This document shows, one piece after another, positions 16,612 through 24,316 of a DNA stretch of 33,733 nucleotides. A program made the position numbers and the translations under genes. The notes below the pieces were generated by a model. That model was not told where the DNA came from. It was given only the letters and a program-made list of their open reading frames with translations, and made no database searches. Source of the DNA: Methylobacterium segetis (GTDB taxonomy: Bacteria; Pseudomonadota; Alphaproteobacteria; Rhizobiales; Beijerinckiaceae); the NCBI RefSeq assembly GCF_004348265.1, contig NZ_SMNT01000061.1, positions 1-33,733 on the forward strand, read 5' to 3'. Position 1 is the first letter of the stretch; each line of letters starts with the position of its first letter.

Positions 16612-17034
16612 GCAAACCTCCTTTGGTGGCGAAGGAGGCATGCTTGAACGAGGCGGCTTGGTCTGTGATCAGGGTCATAGACCCGTCAAATGTGCAGGAG
16701 CCTCAACACCCCCGAGGCGCTGGAGCGGCGTGGGCTGGCTGAGCGGGGCGGGACAAAGGCGCTGCCGAGGTGGCGGGCTATGAGTGCCCTGCGCAGCGAG
16801 GATGACACCTGAGAAGCAGGCTGAGATTGCGCGCATGACGGCGGCGAACTGAGGGCGTGAAGGCGACGGTGGATCGATCACGGCAATGCTGCTGTAAGCA
16901 GCGCCACCCTGTATCCCTTCGTGTACATGTTGTCTAAGAACAGCTTCGCAGCCCGCCTACAACTTCGCTGAGGCATTGAACCTCCTTCGCAGTGTCTCTC
17001 TCGTGCTTGGTTTGAGCGGCTTTGGTCAAGCTCT
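16612..17034. other. Intergenic region with an out-of-frame signal peptide at its end
   Basis: No gene is evident in the first 350 bases. At 16976-17034 a TTG-started frame (LNLLRSVSLVLGLSGFGQAL) encodes what looks like a Sec signal peptide. It is out of frame with the next ORF and ends at a TAG at 17055-17057. Confidence 0.4.
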
Positions 17035-18303
17035 GTGCTTGCAGCGGAGAGTTACATAGTGGGGACGCTGCACGAAGCTTCGCAGAAGCTTTCGGTGGGA
17101 GGATATTCACTAATCCCACCTGGGCCCGTTGAGCGCGAAGCACTGAAAAGGTGCATCGGACCGAGTCTCTGCGAGATCAAGGTTGAGGGTTTTCCTGGTG
17201 GGCCTATGAAAGTTCTCTCTGTCGAAGCCGGCAGCCAGTCCACTGCAGCTAGGAGCTTGTTGAATTACATCTCTCGGAGATCTGCGCAGTGGGCTTTAAT
17301 GCTCTTTAATGTCGATGATCGTGACGCGGACAAAATTTACACAAAAGGTTTGGCCGAACTTGTGATCCGCGCAAACCGCAGGGCAGACGAAGCGCCAGAG
17401 GAAAGCCCTGCGCATTCCCCTTGGATGCACGCGCAGGAATGGGACGTGCGTGCAGTCAGGATTGACGTCGATGATCTCGGAGGCGGGGCAGCTCTGGGAA
17501 TGGCTAGATATCGGAATTTTGCCGAGGAAGATCCGAAGCTGCAGATTCTGACCTATGACCTGCGAGAGACTCCCGAAGGATGGCGGATCGCTGACATCGT
17601 TTTTCCGGAGGCGGTGCTCGGATTGAACCGCCTCTCAGAGCCGCTGAAATCCGACCTCGCCGACACCCGGCCTGCGCCGCAGGGTAGCCTGCCATCAACA
17701 CCCAAAGCGGTGACGGAAATGCCCCGAGCCGCTCAGCGGGATGAGTTCTTTGAAGCGCTCTTTGGACCAGGACCTGCGACTAACAACGCCTCGGCAGCGG
17801 CACCTGTCGCGACGATGCCGACCCCGCCCCCGACGAAGTCTGGCATCGCGGACCGCCCACCGCTCAGCGGGTCGCAGGCTGCACGGAACTCCGCCAAATT
17901 CAAACCCTTGGTGCCGGGCAGCCCCATTGTGACCCGAGGCCGTTGCCACATGGACGAGTGCTCGTGGGCAAAGTGGATGTTCGTTGACGTCAAGCCTATG
18001 CCAACCGGTGAGGTGCGAATGGACATCACGCTGCTCGGCGGATCATCGCCAATTGTGGATCGCAAGCGTCGGGGTGTTGCTTGGAGCAAGCGGCCACACA
18101 GTGTGACGGTGTTATGTTCGTATTCGCAGCCGTCCATATCGGTCGGCGGCCAGAAAGACGTCCTGTCTCTGAAGCCCAATGAGAGGCTGCCCGGCTTCCT
18201 GACGTCGTCTGAAAACCTCTACTTCGAGGCATGTCACTCCGACATGAACGAAGCGAGCGACCGGGCGGCCAAGTACGGCTACAACGTTGACGCTGATGGG
18301 TAG
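17035..18303 (+). CDS. DUF3828-like two-domain hypothetical protein (possibly N-terminally frameshifted)
   Basis: The ORF from a GTG at 17035 gives 422 residues. Residues ~75-200 resemble DUF3828-type domains: a D-x-D motif (NVDDRDADK), an AQEWDVRAVRIDV strand pair, and a closing ETPEGWRIADIVF. A proline/alanine-rich linker follows at about 210-285. The C-terminal ~130 residues form a separate cysteine-containing domain (GRCHMDECSWAKWMFVDVKP) that I do not recognise. The start is doubtful, because a signal-peptide-like stretch lies just upstream in another frame (16976). The authentic protein may have been exported and may have lost its signal to a frameshift near 17040. Codon use is less GC-rich than in the core genes. 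Confidence 0.6.
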   Translation: MLAAESYIVGTLHEASQKLSVGGYSLIPPGPVEREALKRCIGPSLCEIKVEGFPGGPMKVLSVEAGSQSTAARSLLNYISRRSAQWALMLFNVDDRDADKIYTKGLAELVIRANRRADEAPEESPAHSPWMHAQEWDVRAVRIDVDDLGGGAALGMARYRNFAEEDPKLQILTYDLRETPEGWRIADIVFPEAVLGLNRLSEPLKSDLADTRPAPQGSLPSTPKAVTEMPRAAQRDEFFEALFGPGPATNNASAAAPVATMPTPPPTKSGIADRPPLSGSQAARNSAKFKPLVPGSPIVTRGRCHMDECSWAKWMFVDVKPMPTGEVRMDITLLGGSSPIVDRKRRGVAWSKRPHSVTVLCSYSQPSISVGGQKDVLSLKPNERLPGFLTSSENLYFEACHSDMNEASDRAAKYGYNVDADG

Positions 18304-18385
18304 GCGACCCAGAACCGGCTTGGACGGGCAGACAGGCTGTGCTGACGAAGAGCGCGCGGAAGCCTGAGGCCGGCAACGCCACGCA

Positions 18386-18640
18386 TTAGCCCATCGCGGG
18401 AGGTCTACCATCTGGGCCGGTCGGCATCGGCACAAGAGCCAGCACGGTCCCATGCACGTCTAGGATGGCAACGTTCCAGTGCTGGGGATCGCGGCCACCA
18501 GCATCCCGTTCGCTGATGATCCTGTGCCAGATCCCGATCGCGTGGGTCCGGGCCGCATCCATGTCGGGAAGATCGACGCCCTTGTGATCCCGGGTGACGT
18601 CATCACCGTCGTGCAGCACGTCGAAGAAGTACCAGGGCAT
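18386..18640 (-). CDS. DUF6894-type small protein (84 aa)
   Basis: The product starts MPWYFFDVLHDGDDVTRDHK, then GVDLPDMDAARTHAI and a C-terminal strand pair (NVAILDVHGTVLALVPM). This is the compact alpha/beta pattern of the DUF6894 family (MPRYFFDVHDG..., LPDLEAAR), abundant in Methylobacterium and Bradyrhizobium and of unknown function. The ATG at 18640 begins the family's usual N-terminus; the frame upstream to 18799 is not conserved-looking. The ribosome site is weak. It is convergent with the preceding ORF. Confidence 0.75.
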   Translation of the reverse strand: MPWYFFDVLHDGDDVTRDHKGVDLPDMDAARTHAIGIWHRIISERDAGGRDPQHWNVAILDVHGTVLALVPMPTGPDGRPPAMG

Positions 18641-19086
18641 GGGCGTTCTCGTCGGCAGAGAAGTTCTGCCGGCGTCAACGCATGATCTGGCGTGGAGTGC
18701 TCGCTCGATTACCGCGGCTTCCTCAACCTCGGCCGCGCAGGCGGTGACGTGGGAGACGCAGTCCGGAAAGCGCCTAAGAGGAGACAATCTGAAGAGCACG
18801 GCGGCCTCTCTCGTGGTCGCCGCAGTCCCAGTCGGGATACGTGGGGTGAGTCATGGGAAAGTTATTACCGAGAGGCAAGACCCTCATCCACCTGCATGTC
18901 AACGTCACCAATGCCCCACAAAACTGACGCGCTTGATCGAAAACAAATAAGTAATTATCTCACATACTCTTTCGATAAATCTCATTTTTCTATGTTCATA
19001 ATATAAATACGGAAATATAAATGTTTGACGTCCGACGCATCAATCTATATCATCGTACATCAAATCTAATCGGAGGCGTGTCATAG

Positions 19087-19350
19087 ATGATTTTGAAAAT
19101 ATTTACTACCGGTCTAATTCTGTCGACAAGCACAGTATATGCACAGACGCTCGGAAAAACACAGTCGGGTGGCCGAAATGTCCAAGATCCAGGAGGCAGA
19201 ACCGGGATATATTATCCTTCTCGCCCGAACTATGGGCCACCCATGAATACAACCAGTGGATACGATCCGCACCGGAGCAGCATCTCGGGCAAAGCAGACG
19301 AGAGCAGCGGCGGGCCCAAGCGTGACTTTGGAGTAATGCCGGCAAACTAA
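19087..19350 (+). CDS. Small secreted hypothetical protein (87 aa), AT-rich
   Basis: MILKIFTTGLILSTSTVYAQ is a Sec signal peptide with cleavage at YAQ-T. The mature ~67 residues are glycine-, proline- and serine-rich, without cysteine, and look unstructured (GGRTGIYYPSRPNYGPPMN). GGAGG lies about ten bases before the ATG. The gene and the ~150 bases upstream are clearly AT-richer than the rest of the window, which suggests horizontal origin. It converges with the cysteine-containing gene at 19456. Confidence 0.6.
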   Translation: MILKIFTTGLILSTSTVYAQTLGKTQSGGRNVQDPGGRTGIYYPSRPNYGPPMNTTSGYDPHRSSISGKADESSGGPKRDFGVMPAN

Positions 19351-19455
19351 CTTGGCTCTTTTAGGACCGGGGCGCCCTTTCGAGTTTGGCGCCCGGGCCG
19401 ACATGATTATCACACCAGCAGCATGTTAGCGCCTCTCTTACGTTGCTCGCTAGAG

Positions 19456-19749
19456 TTATTTGCAGGTGCAATCTCCAATCTTCTTTCCTGCCTCCTGGCT
19501 TTCACATAAGCCTGCGCAAAACTCGCGATTAATTTGCGTGTCCATTTCGTCCAAAGCCATGCCAGGACCGGGTCCAGCGCCAGGTCGATAGTTCGTCACC
19601 GGCTGAGTCGCAACACATTTTAGGTACGAGACTATGCCTTGTGATTTTTTAAGATCATCACATGTTGATAGAGACTCAGCTTGCGCCCTGCTGGCAATCA
19701 GAATTGAGATGATAATCAGTAATGAAGAGAGTCGCATGGCTACATTCAT
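19456..19749 (-). CDS. Small secreted cysteine-containing protein (97 aa)
   Basis: The product has a signal peptide (MRLSSLLIIISILIASRAQA) and a mature part with six cysteines, including a CDDLKK start and a FCAGLCES...GDCTCK end, likely disulfide-bonded in the periplasm or outside the cell. Either the ATG at 19749 or the in-frame ATG at 19737 may be used. The first overlaps the stop of the upstream frame as ATGA, which suggests translational coupling; the second begins a more typical signal peptide. The family is not recognised. The gene appears to form a two-gene unit with the interrupted gene at 19746-20120. Confidence 0.6.
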   Translation of the reverse strand: MNVAMRLSSLLIIISILIASRAQAESLSTCDDLKKSQGIVSYLKCVATQPVTNYRPGAGPGPGMALDEMDTQINREFCAGLCESQEAGKKIGDCTCK

Positions 19750-20120
19750 CTAACGGGAAATTTGCTCAAGCCCGCATTTGCTGCCGCGCTGCAATCTCCT
19801 CCAAAATTGCTGAGGTTAGCGAGAGCATAAGCATATGCTAGGGTCGCACACACGTAGGTTCGCGAGCATTCGTTGAACGCGCTCAGTTGGCTGGTTACTG
19901 CCCGCCCTCGAGAGCAGGAGGAGGCAAGTTCCGCCATATCGGCGCGTCCTGAGCCACCGCTCTAGATGGAACTCAATAGATCTGCAGACTCGCCGCATTG
20001 AATAGCATTGGCGGCCATTTGCGACATATTTGCACGCATGCTTGACGCACAAGATTGTGCGTGTGCTGAGTTCGAAAAAGACAGCACACACACAATTGCA
20101 GCCGAAATCAATACTCGCAT
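19746..20120 (-). pseudogene. Secreted cysteine-containing protein interrupted by one in-frame TAG
   Basis: From an ATG at 20120 with GGAGA six bases upstream, the frame gives a signal peptide (MRVLISAAIVCVLSFSNSAH, cleavage AHAQ) and a mature start with cysteines. It meets TAG at 19962-19964 after 52 codons. The same frame then stays open to 19746, giving ~72 more codons of protein-like sequence with four cysteines (AFNECSRTYVCATLAYAY, FGGDCSAAANAG). The final stop overlaps the next gene's ATG as ATGA. This is best read as a 124-residue gene broken by one nonsense change. A genuine 52-residue product or stop-codon read-through are alternatives. Confidence 0.55.
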
Positions 20121-20409
20121 TTTGGTCTCCGCGTTGGAGATTCAAACACTAGTATTTTAATTCGTTTTAGACAAGTGGCGCTCGCAAGATATGTATTTAT
20201 TTGCTCAAAAACGAAATTCTGCGGCGACTTGCGTCGTAAGGAAATTATAAAATTTACTCGCAGCGTATTCAAAAGACTTCTATTTTAGATTTATATCCGT
20301 TCTCTATTAGTTTATAAAGAATACCTAAATGGGTCATGAGCTAATGACAATCTTTTGTGCTGGCGCCTACCTGCGGCCAAACTCTCTCGTTGCTTGAAGC
20401 AAGCGCGAA
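20121..20409. other. AT-rich intergenic region
   Basis: About 200 bases (20150-20345) are strikingly AT-rich against the surrounding GC-rich genome, with several TATA- and TTAT-like stretches and no ORF. It probably contains promoters for the genes at 20120 (-) and possibly others, and marks foreign DNA. Confidence 0.5.
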
Positions 20410-21057
20410 TCAGAGGCTTCGCCACGGCTTGGCTTCAGTGGGACGGTCCGCCAGCAGGTCCAGAAGAGCGGCGACGATGAGGGTGGCGATCGAACCACCA
20501 GTGACCCAGTCGAGTTGCTCATCACCGCGCTCAAGCCGAACCCGAACTTCCTCACGCGTCACTTGAGCAGTAAACCCCCAATCTGGAAGCACATTATTGA
20601 GAAGGCGGACAGCTTCCTCGTAGGAAGTGAGGAATGCGCCAAGGCGAAGGCTATGCACGGTTATGTAATAGTATTTCTTGAACTCTTCCGGTTGCGGCCT
20701 TTGACGAGGATCGGGGCTATGCCCTTCGTCATTCAAAAATATTACTTGAGTTGTTAAAGCCATTCGCGCGCCTTTGGATTCAATCAGAGGCTCAAATAGA
20801 GCATCGACGATCTCATCGGCCGCTTCAACCTGCCGCCAGCGATAGTGATATTTGTCGAGGAGACGTCCGCGTAGTGCTTTCAGGCGAGATGGATCTATGA
20901 TTCTGGGATCCGGCGGCCTTTCTGGATAGTGGTGACCCCAATATGGGGCGAGCTTCGCATCGACCGCGGCCTGATCACGCTCGAAATCTTTGTCGGCAAT
21001 GCGCTTAGATCTGCGGCTCACGTCGAGGAGTTGAGTCAGCCATTCTGGTAAAGGCAT
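20410..21057 (-). CDS. Hypothetical protein (215 aa)
   Basis: The product begins MPLPEWLTQLLDVSRRSKRI and is soluble for most of its length, with a charged helical N-terminal half and a YYYITVHSLRLGAFLTSYEEA segment. A hydrophobic C-terminal stretch (GGSIATLIVAALLDLLA) could be a membrane anchor. The ATG at 21057 is preferred over the TTG at 21183 because AGGGAG lies about ten bases upstream and the extra N-terminal residues are not protein-like. The family is not recognised. It lies downstream of the second HlyD gene on the same strand but is separated from it by a terminator. Confidence 0.55.
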   Translation of the reverse strand: MPLPEWLTQLLDVSRRSKRIADKDFERDQAAVDAKLAPYWGHHYPERPPDPRIIDPSRLKALRGRLLDKYHYRWRQVEAADEIVDALFEPLIESKGARMALTTQVIFLNDEGHSPDPRQRPQPEEFKKYYYITVHSLRLGAFLTSYEEAVRLLNNVLPDWGFTAQVTREEVRVRLERGDEQLDWVTGGSIATLIVAALLDLLADRPTEAKPWRSL

Positions 21058-21260
21058 CGAGCCTGGGCTCCCTTTGTGATCAATTCCTAAAGCGCTCGTC
21101 CAAGCATAGCCGCGTTGCATCAAAATATGAGTGGTCAAGCTGTCGTGTGGCCTCGGTCGGGTATGGGCGCCCTTCGCATTCAACAGCGCAACTGCTTCTG
21201 GCCACGACCGCTTGGTCGCCGCGATCGTTTTGACGTTCTCCGCCTAGAAATAAAAGCGAT

Positions 21261-21291
21261 AAGCCCCGCGAGCCGAAGGGCTGCGGGGCTT
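21261..21291 (-). terminator. Intrinsic terminator after the second HlyD gene
   Basis: On the minus strand the arms AAGCCCCGC and GCGGGGCTT pair, with an inner AGCC/GGCT extension past one bulged base, followed by a T-rich tail (TATCGCTTTTATTT). It begins 26 bases after the stop codon of the HlyD paralogue. Confidence 0.75.
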
Positions 21292-21316
21292 ATGAGCCAG
21301 CTTCGCCGCTCTCCGA

Positions 21317-22708
21317 TCAGTTTGTCGTCAGCTGATCGACCGTTGGAATATGATGGATCGGATCTTCAGTAACGAGCCCCATCCGCCGCTCGATCTGCTC
21401 GGCGAGCGGCTTCACCAAGTAGCTGATGATCGTTCGATCGCCGATGCTCATGTGCGCCTCGACAGGCAGGCCGGGCAGCAGGACAGATTTGCCGAGAAGC
21501 GCTTCCTGGCCCTCGGACGGACGGATCCGGACGGTGTAGTACGGGGCCCCCGTCTTCTGATCCTGACTGACATCCGCAGCGATCCGCATCACGCTGCCGC
21601 CGATCTCAGGTGTCCGTGTCTGGTTCAGGGTGGGGAAGCGCAGCGAGGCGAGCTGACCAACCTTCACGTAGGCGATGTCCTGCGGATTGACTTGGACCTC
21701 GACCACCCGCTGGTCAGCTGAGGGTACGATCAGCATCGCCGGCTCGCTCGGCACTACCAGCCCGCCGATCGTATGAACCTTCAGCTCCTGCACGAAGCCG
21801 TCCTGCGGTGCCCGAATGTCAATGCGCTTGAGCCGGTCCTCAGCCGCCACCCGCTTCTCGACAAGCTCTGACCAGCGCCCCCGGATCTCGGACAACGATT
21901 TGCCGACCTCCGTGCGCATGTCCCCGTCCACCTGCAGGATCTGCAGTTCCGTCTCGGCTACCTTGCCCTTCGTCTGCGCGATCGAGGCCACGACCCTGCC
22001 TCGCTCTCCGGACAACCCGGCCGAATTGCGCTCCAAAGCGTTGAGCTTCGCGAACTGCACCAGGTTCTGGGCGAAGAGGTCACGCACCCCCCTCAACTCA
22101 TCGTTGATCAAGGAGATCTCGCGCGCCTTGGCCACGACCTGTCTCTCCAGACCGCCGATCTCTTCGCCGAGCTGCGTGACCCGTTCGCGCAGCTGCGCCT
22201 TCTGGCCCTCGCGTGCGGAGAGCCGCGCCTTGAACAGACGCGTCTCACTCTCGATCAGGTGCCGCACCGTTGAATCGCTGACTGCGCGCGTCAGAAGATC
22301 GTCTGGGAACGTGATGCTGGACGCACCATCCCGCTCTGCCTCCTGTCGGGCTTGTTGCGCCGCCAACTCGTCCAGCGCTTTGCGCACGATGTCGAGTTCG
22401 GCCCGCGTCTGCGTCTCGTCGAGCCGGATCAGCACCTGACCGACCGTTACGCGCGCGCCCTCCCGCACGAAGAGCTGCCCGACGACCCCACCGGTCGGGT
22501 GCTGGACCTTCTTCACGTCGGACTCGACGACGATGCGGCCTGGGGCGATCACGGCGCCCGAGAGGGTAGAGACAGAGGCGATGCTGGCGGTCGCGACGAG
22601 GAAGGCGCACGCACCCAACCCGACCATCAGGTGCCGGCGGATTGAGCCTTGGGTGGAGGGACGCTGACGCGCCACCGAATCAACGCCGCTAGATTGTTTG
22701 TTGGCCAT
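21317..22708 (-). CDS. Second HlyD/PrtE-type adaptor of type I secretion
   Basis: The 463-residue protein has the same plan as the adaptor at 10623: a short head, one membrane helix at about residues 28-46, HPTGGVVGQLFVREGARV in the first barrel half, a long coiled coil, APQDGFVQEL, and a C-terminus with SYLVKPLAEQ. The two share most landmark motifs (for example SDVKKVQHP) and are clear paralogues. This copy has a C-terminal extension of about 25 residues. No ABC exporter or RTX gene lies beside it, and no CRP-type site is seen upstream. It may pair with the ABC exporter at 6585 for another cargo or be an orphan. The ribosome site is weak (GCGGATAA). Confidence 0.92.
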   Translation of the reverse strand: MANKQSSGVDSVARQRPSTQGSIRRHLMVGLGACAFLVATASIASVSTLSGAVIAPGRIVVESDVKKVQHPTGGVVGQLFVREGARVTVGQVLIRLDETQTRAELDIVRKALDELAAQQARQEAERDGASSITFPDDLLTRAVSDSTVRHLIESETRLFKARLSAREGQKAQLRERVTQLGEEIGGLERQVVAKAREISLINDELRGVRDLFAQNLVQFAKLNALERNSAGLSGERGRVVASIAQTKGKVAETELQILQVDGDMRTEVGKSLSEIRGRWSELVEKRVAAEDRLKRIDIRAPQDGFVQELKVHTIGGLVVPSEPAMLIVPSADQRVVEVQVNPQDIAYVKVGQLASLRFPTLNQTRTPEIGGSVMRIAADVSQDQKTGAPYYTVRIRPSEGQEALLGKSVLLPGLPVEAHMSIGDRTIISYLVKPLAEQIERRMGLVTEDPIHHIPTVDQLTTN

Positions 22709-23153
22709 GATTTATCCGCGCAGTCGCTGGAGTTCACCGTAAGGCAAATCCGGTCTGCATCAAACGGCATCCAAACGGGGCAGCCCTTGTGCATCTGAAC
22801 AATGCACTGCCTGCGGAGCAGCTAAGCGGAAGTACTGCAGCCTTTGGCGGGTGAAAGCCCGACGAACTATGAGTTGCAAGGCGAACTGCGCGTACACTGC
22901 CCAGACACGACTGAGCCCGCCATAGGACGAGCGCAAACGCCCGCTCGAAGTTGGCGGCAGCCATAGTGAACTCTCAAGCTTAGAGAAATAAAGGATAAGT
23001 TGTGCAACCTACGTGCGCTTGCGGACGTAAAAGCGGAACGACCGCGAGCGAGTGCGGGCAAGATCCGGGACTGGGGGAGCGCCGAGCTCTACGGTCGAGG
23101 TAATGGCTCAGCTCTTGCGGTAGCCGATGAGGCCGACGAGAGCATTGAGCGAG
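22709..23153. other. Intergenic region upstream of the second HlyD gene
   Basis: No protein-like ORF is seen. The stretch should hold the promoter of the HlyD paralogue, but I cannot point to convincing -35/-10 boxes or an operator. Confidence 0.35.
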
Positions 23154-23300
23154 ATGTTCCAGAAAGATACGAGCCGCCGACGCATTTTGAGGCCTGCTGA
23201 GACCCTTACGGTCCTGATTGGCACCGTCCTTCTGTTCGCGGTGGCGGCCACAGGGACAGTGATGCTGACGCTCGACGTTGTTGCCCTCTTCCGACACTGA
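23154..23300 (+). CDS. Single-pass membrane peptide (48 aa)
   Basis: The product has a basic cytosolic head (MFQKDTSRRRILRPAE) and one hydrophobic segment (TVLIGTVLLFAVAATGTVML), ending DVVALFRH. This positive-inside layout is typical of single-span membrane peptides. The ribosome site is weak. The family is not recognised. Confidence 0.45.
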   Translation: MFQKDTSRRRILRPAETLTVLIGTVLLFAVAATGTVMLTLDVVALFRH

Positions 23301-23396
23301 AGGGAGCGCGGGCTCGTCCTCGCGCTTTGCAAGGCCGCAGGCCAGAACGAAAACCCGAACTGCCGAGTTTAAAGGCGGCGACCTTCGGAGGCGGCC

Positions 23397-23585
23397 ATGC
23401 TCAGCGGTCTCATCTCAGCAGTTTCGAAGAAGAAGCAGCCTGAGGCCTCCCCGAGCGCCGCGATTGCTGCGGTGCCAGCCGATCAGCTCGCGCTCGCCCC
23501 GATGGAGCCGGGCTCTTTAGGAGAGCTCTCGCCCGCTCCAGCAGATGTGCTGCCTGCACTCACCGCGCCCGCAGGGAGGCTGTGA
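23397..23585 (+). CDS. Small alanine/proline-rich hypothetical protein (62 aa)
   Basis: GGAGG lies five bases before the ATG. The product starts MLSGLISAVSKKKQPEASPS and continues as a low-complexity alanine/proline/leucine sequence without a membrane segment. Its stop overlaps the ATG of the next ORF as TGATG, so the two are probably translated together. Function unknown. Confidence 0.5.
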   Translation: MLSGLISAVSKKKQPEASPSAAIAAVPADQLALAPMEPGSLGELSPAPADVLPALTAPAGRL

Positions 23586-23686
23586 TGGTCGCCCACAGCT
23601 TCAAGAAGCGCTTCGCCGTGCCGATCCTCACCGGCAGGAGGGCGCAGACAGTGCGCGCGATCGGAAGGGTTACAGTCTGGCGCTAG
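23585..23686 (+). pseudogene. N-terminal remnant of an ASCH-like protein
   Basis: The frame reads MVAHSFKKRFAVPILTGRRA, then QTVRAIGRV, and stops at 34 codons. The SFKxRF...PIxxGxKxQTIRxxR pattern is how small ASCH-domain (RNA-binding-like) proteins of Rhizobiales begin; these are usually about 120-150 residues. Past the stop, a neighbouring frame shows GRHVRPRSG, which may be the displaced continuation. I read it as a truncated, frameshifted copy. Confidence 0.4.
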
Positions 23687-24316
23687 GTGGGGCATGGAAG
23701 CCGGTGGGCCGTCACGTGCGCCCACGGAGTGGATGAGGATGGCGGCCTCTCCGTCTCAAGTATCGGCAATGAAAGGTAGATCCCGGCGGAGTGAACGCTC
23801 GGCGCCGCGTTCGCAGGATCGAGTTCCTCGGGGACGCCTCCGCATGCCGCCTAGGAGGGCAGCGCCCACTAAAAACGCAGTTTCAGCAGTGGGTTGACGC
23901 CGACAATGGACGCGGACCCGTTGATTGGGGTGTTGTTTTCGAAAATAGTGGACGCAGGAAAGAAGAAGGCCAGCCCTAACGCACTGGCCTGATTGATGAA
24001 TCCCGATGTAGTGGACGCCGAATGTTTGCTTGGGGTTCAGAACGCGGCGCAGGCGAGCGCGCTACCTGATGGCGCCGACCTCCTTCCGCGGTCGCGTTGC
24101 CATGCAGATGGGTGGCAAGAACATGACCATGACCGAGGTCTAAGCGGGACACCGGACTGGAGCCTGCGGCGTCGGCAAAACACCGGTTCTGTGAGCCCGC
24201 TCGTCGTCTGCCGGCCAACTTGGACAACGTTCATTACGGGGCGCCCGACGTGACAGCCGTAATATACCATCGGCCCTCCTACGATGACGTCCACTCCCGC
24301 CTAACCGGCTGCCCCT
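23687..24316. other. Gene-poor stretch, probably decayed DNA
   Basis: No intact gene is found. Several short frames are open on both strands but none is convincing. One at about 24069-24143 (+), MAPTSFRGRVAMQMGGKNMT..., faintly recalls a DUF2158 core, too short to call. The region between the ASCH remnant and the homocysteine methyltransferase gene looks like a graveyard of accessory genes. Confidence 0.35.

Noticed and set aside
19362..19395. GC-rich inverted repeat between the convergent genes at 19350 and 19456
   Set aside because: The arms contain an extra G and no T run follows on either strand, so a terminator call would be weak.
20045..20062. Perfect 18-base palindrome (ACGCACAAGATTGTGCGT)
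   Set aside because: It lies inside the coding frame of the interrupted secreted protein, far from a start; one copy only, so an operator role is not supported.
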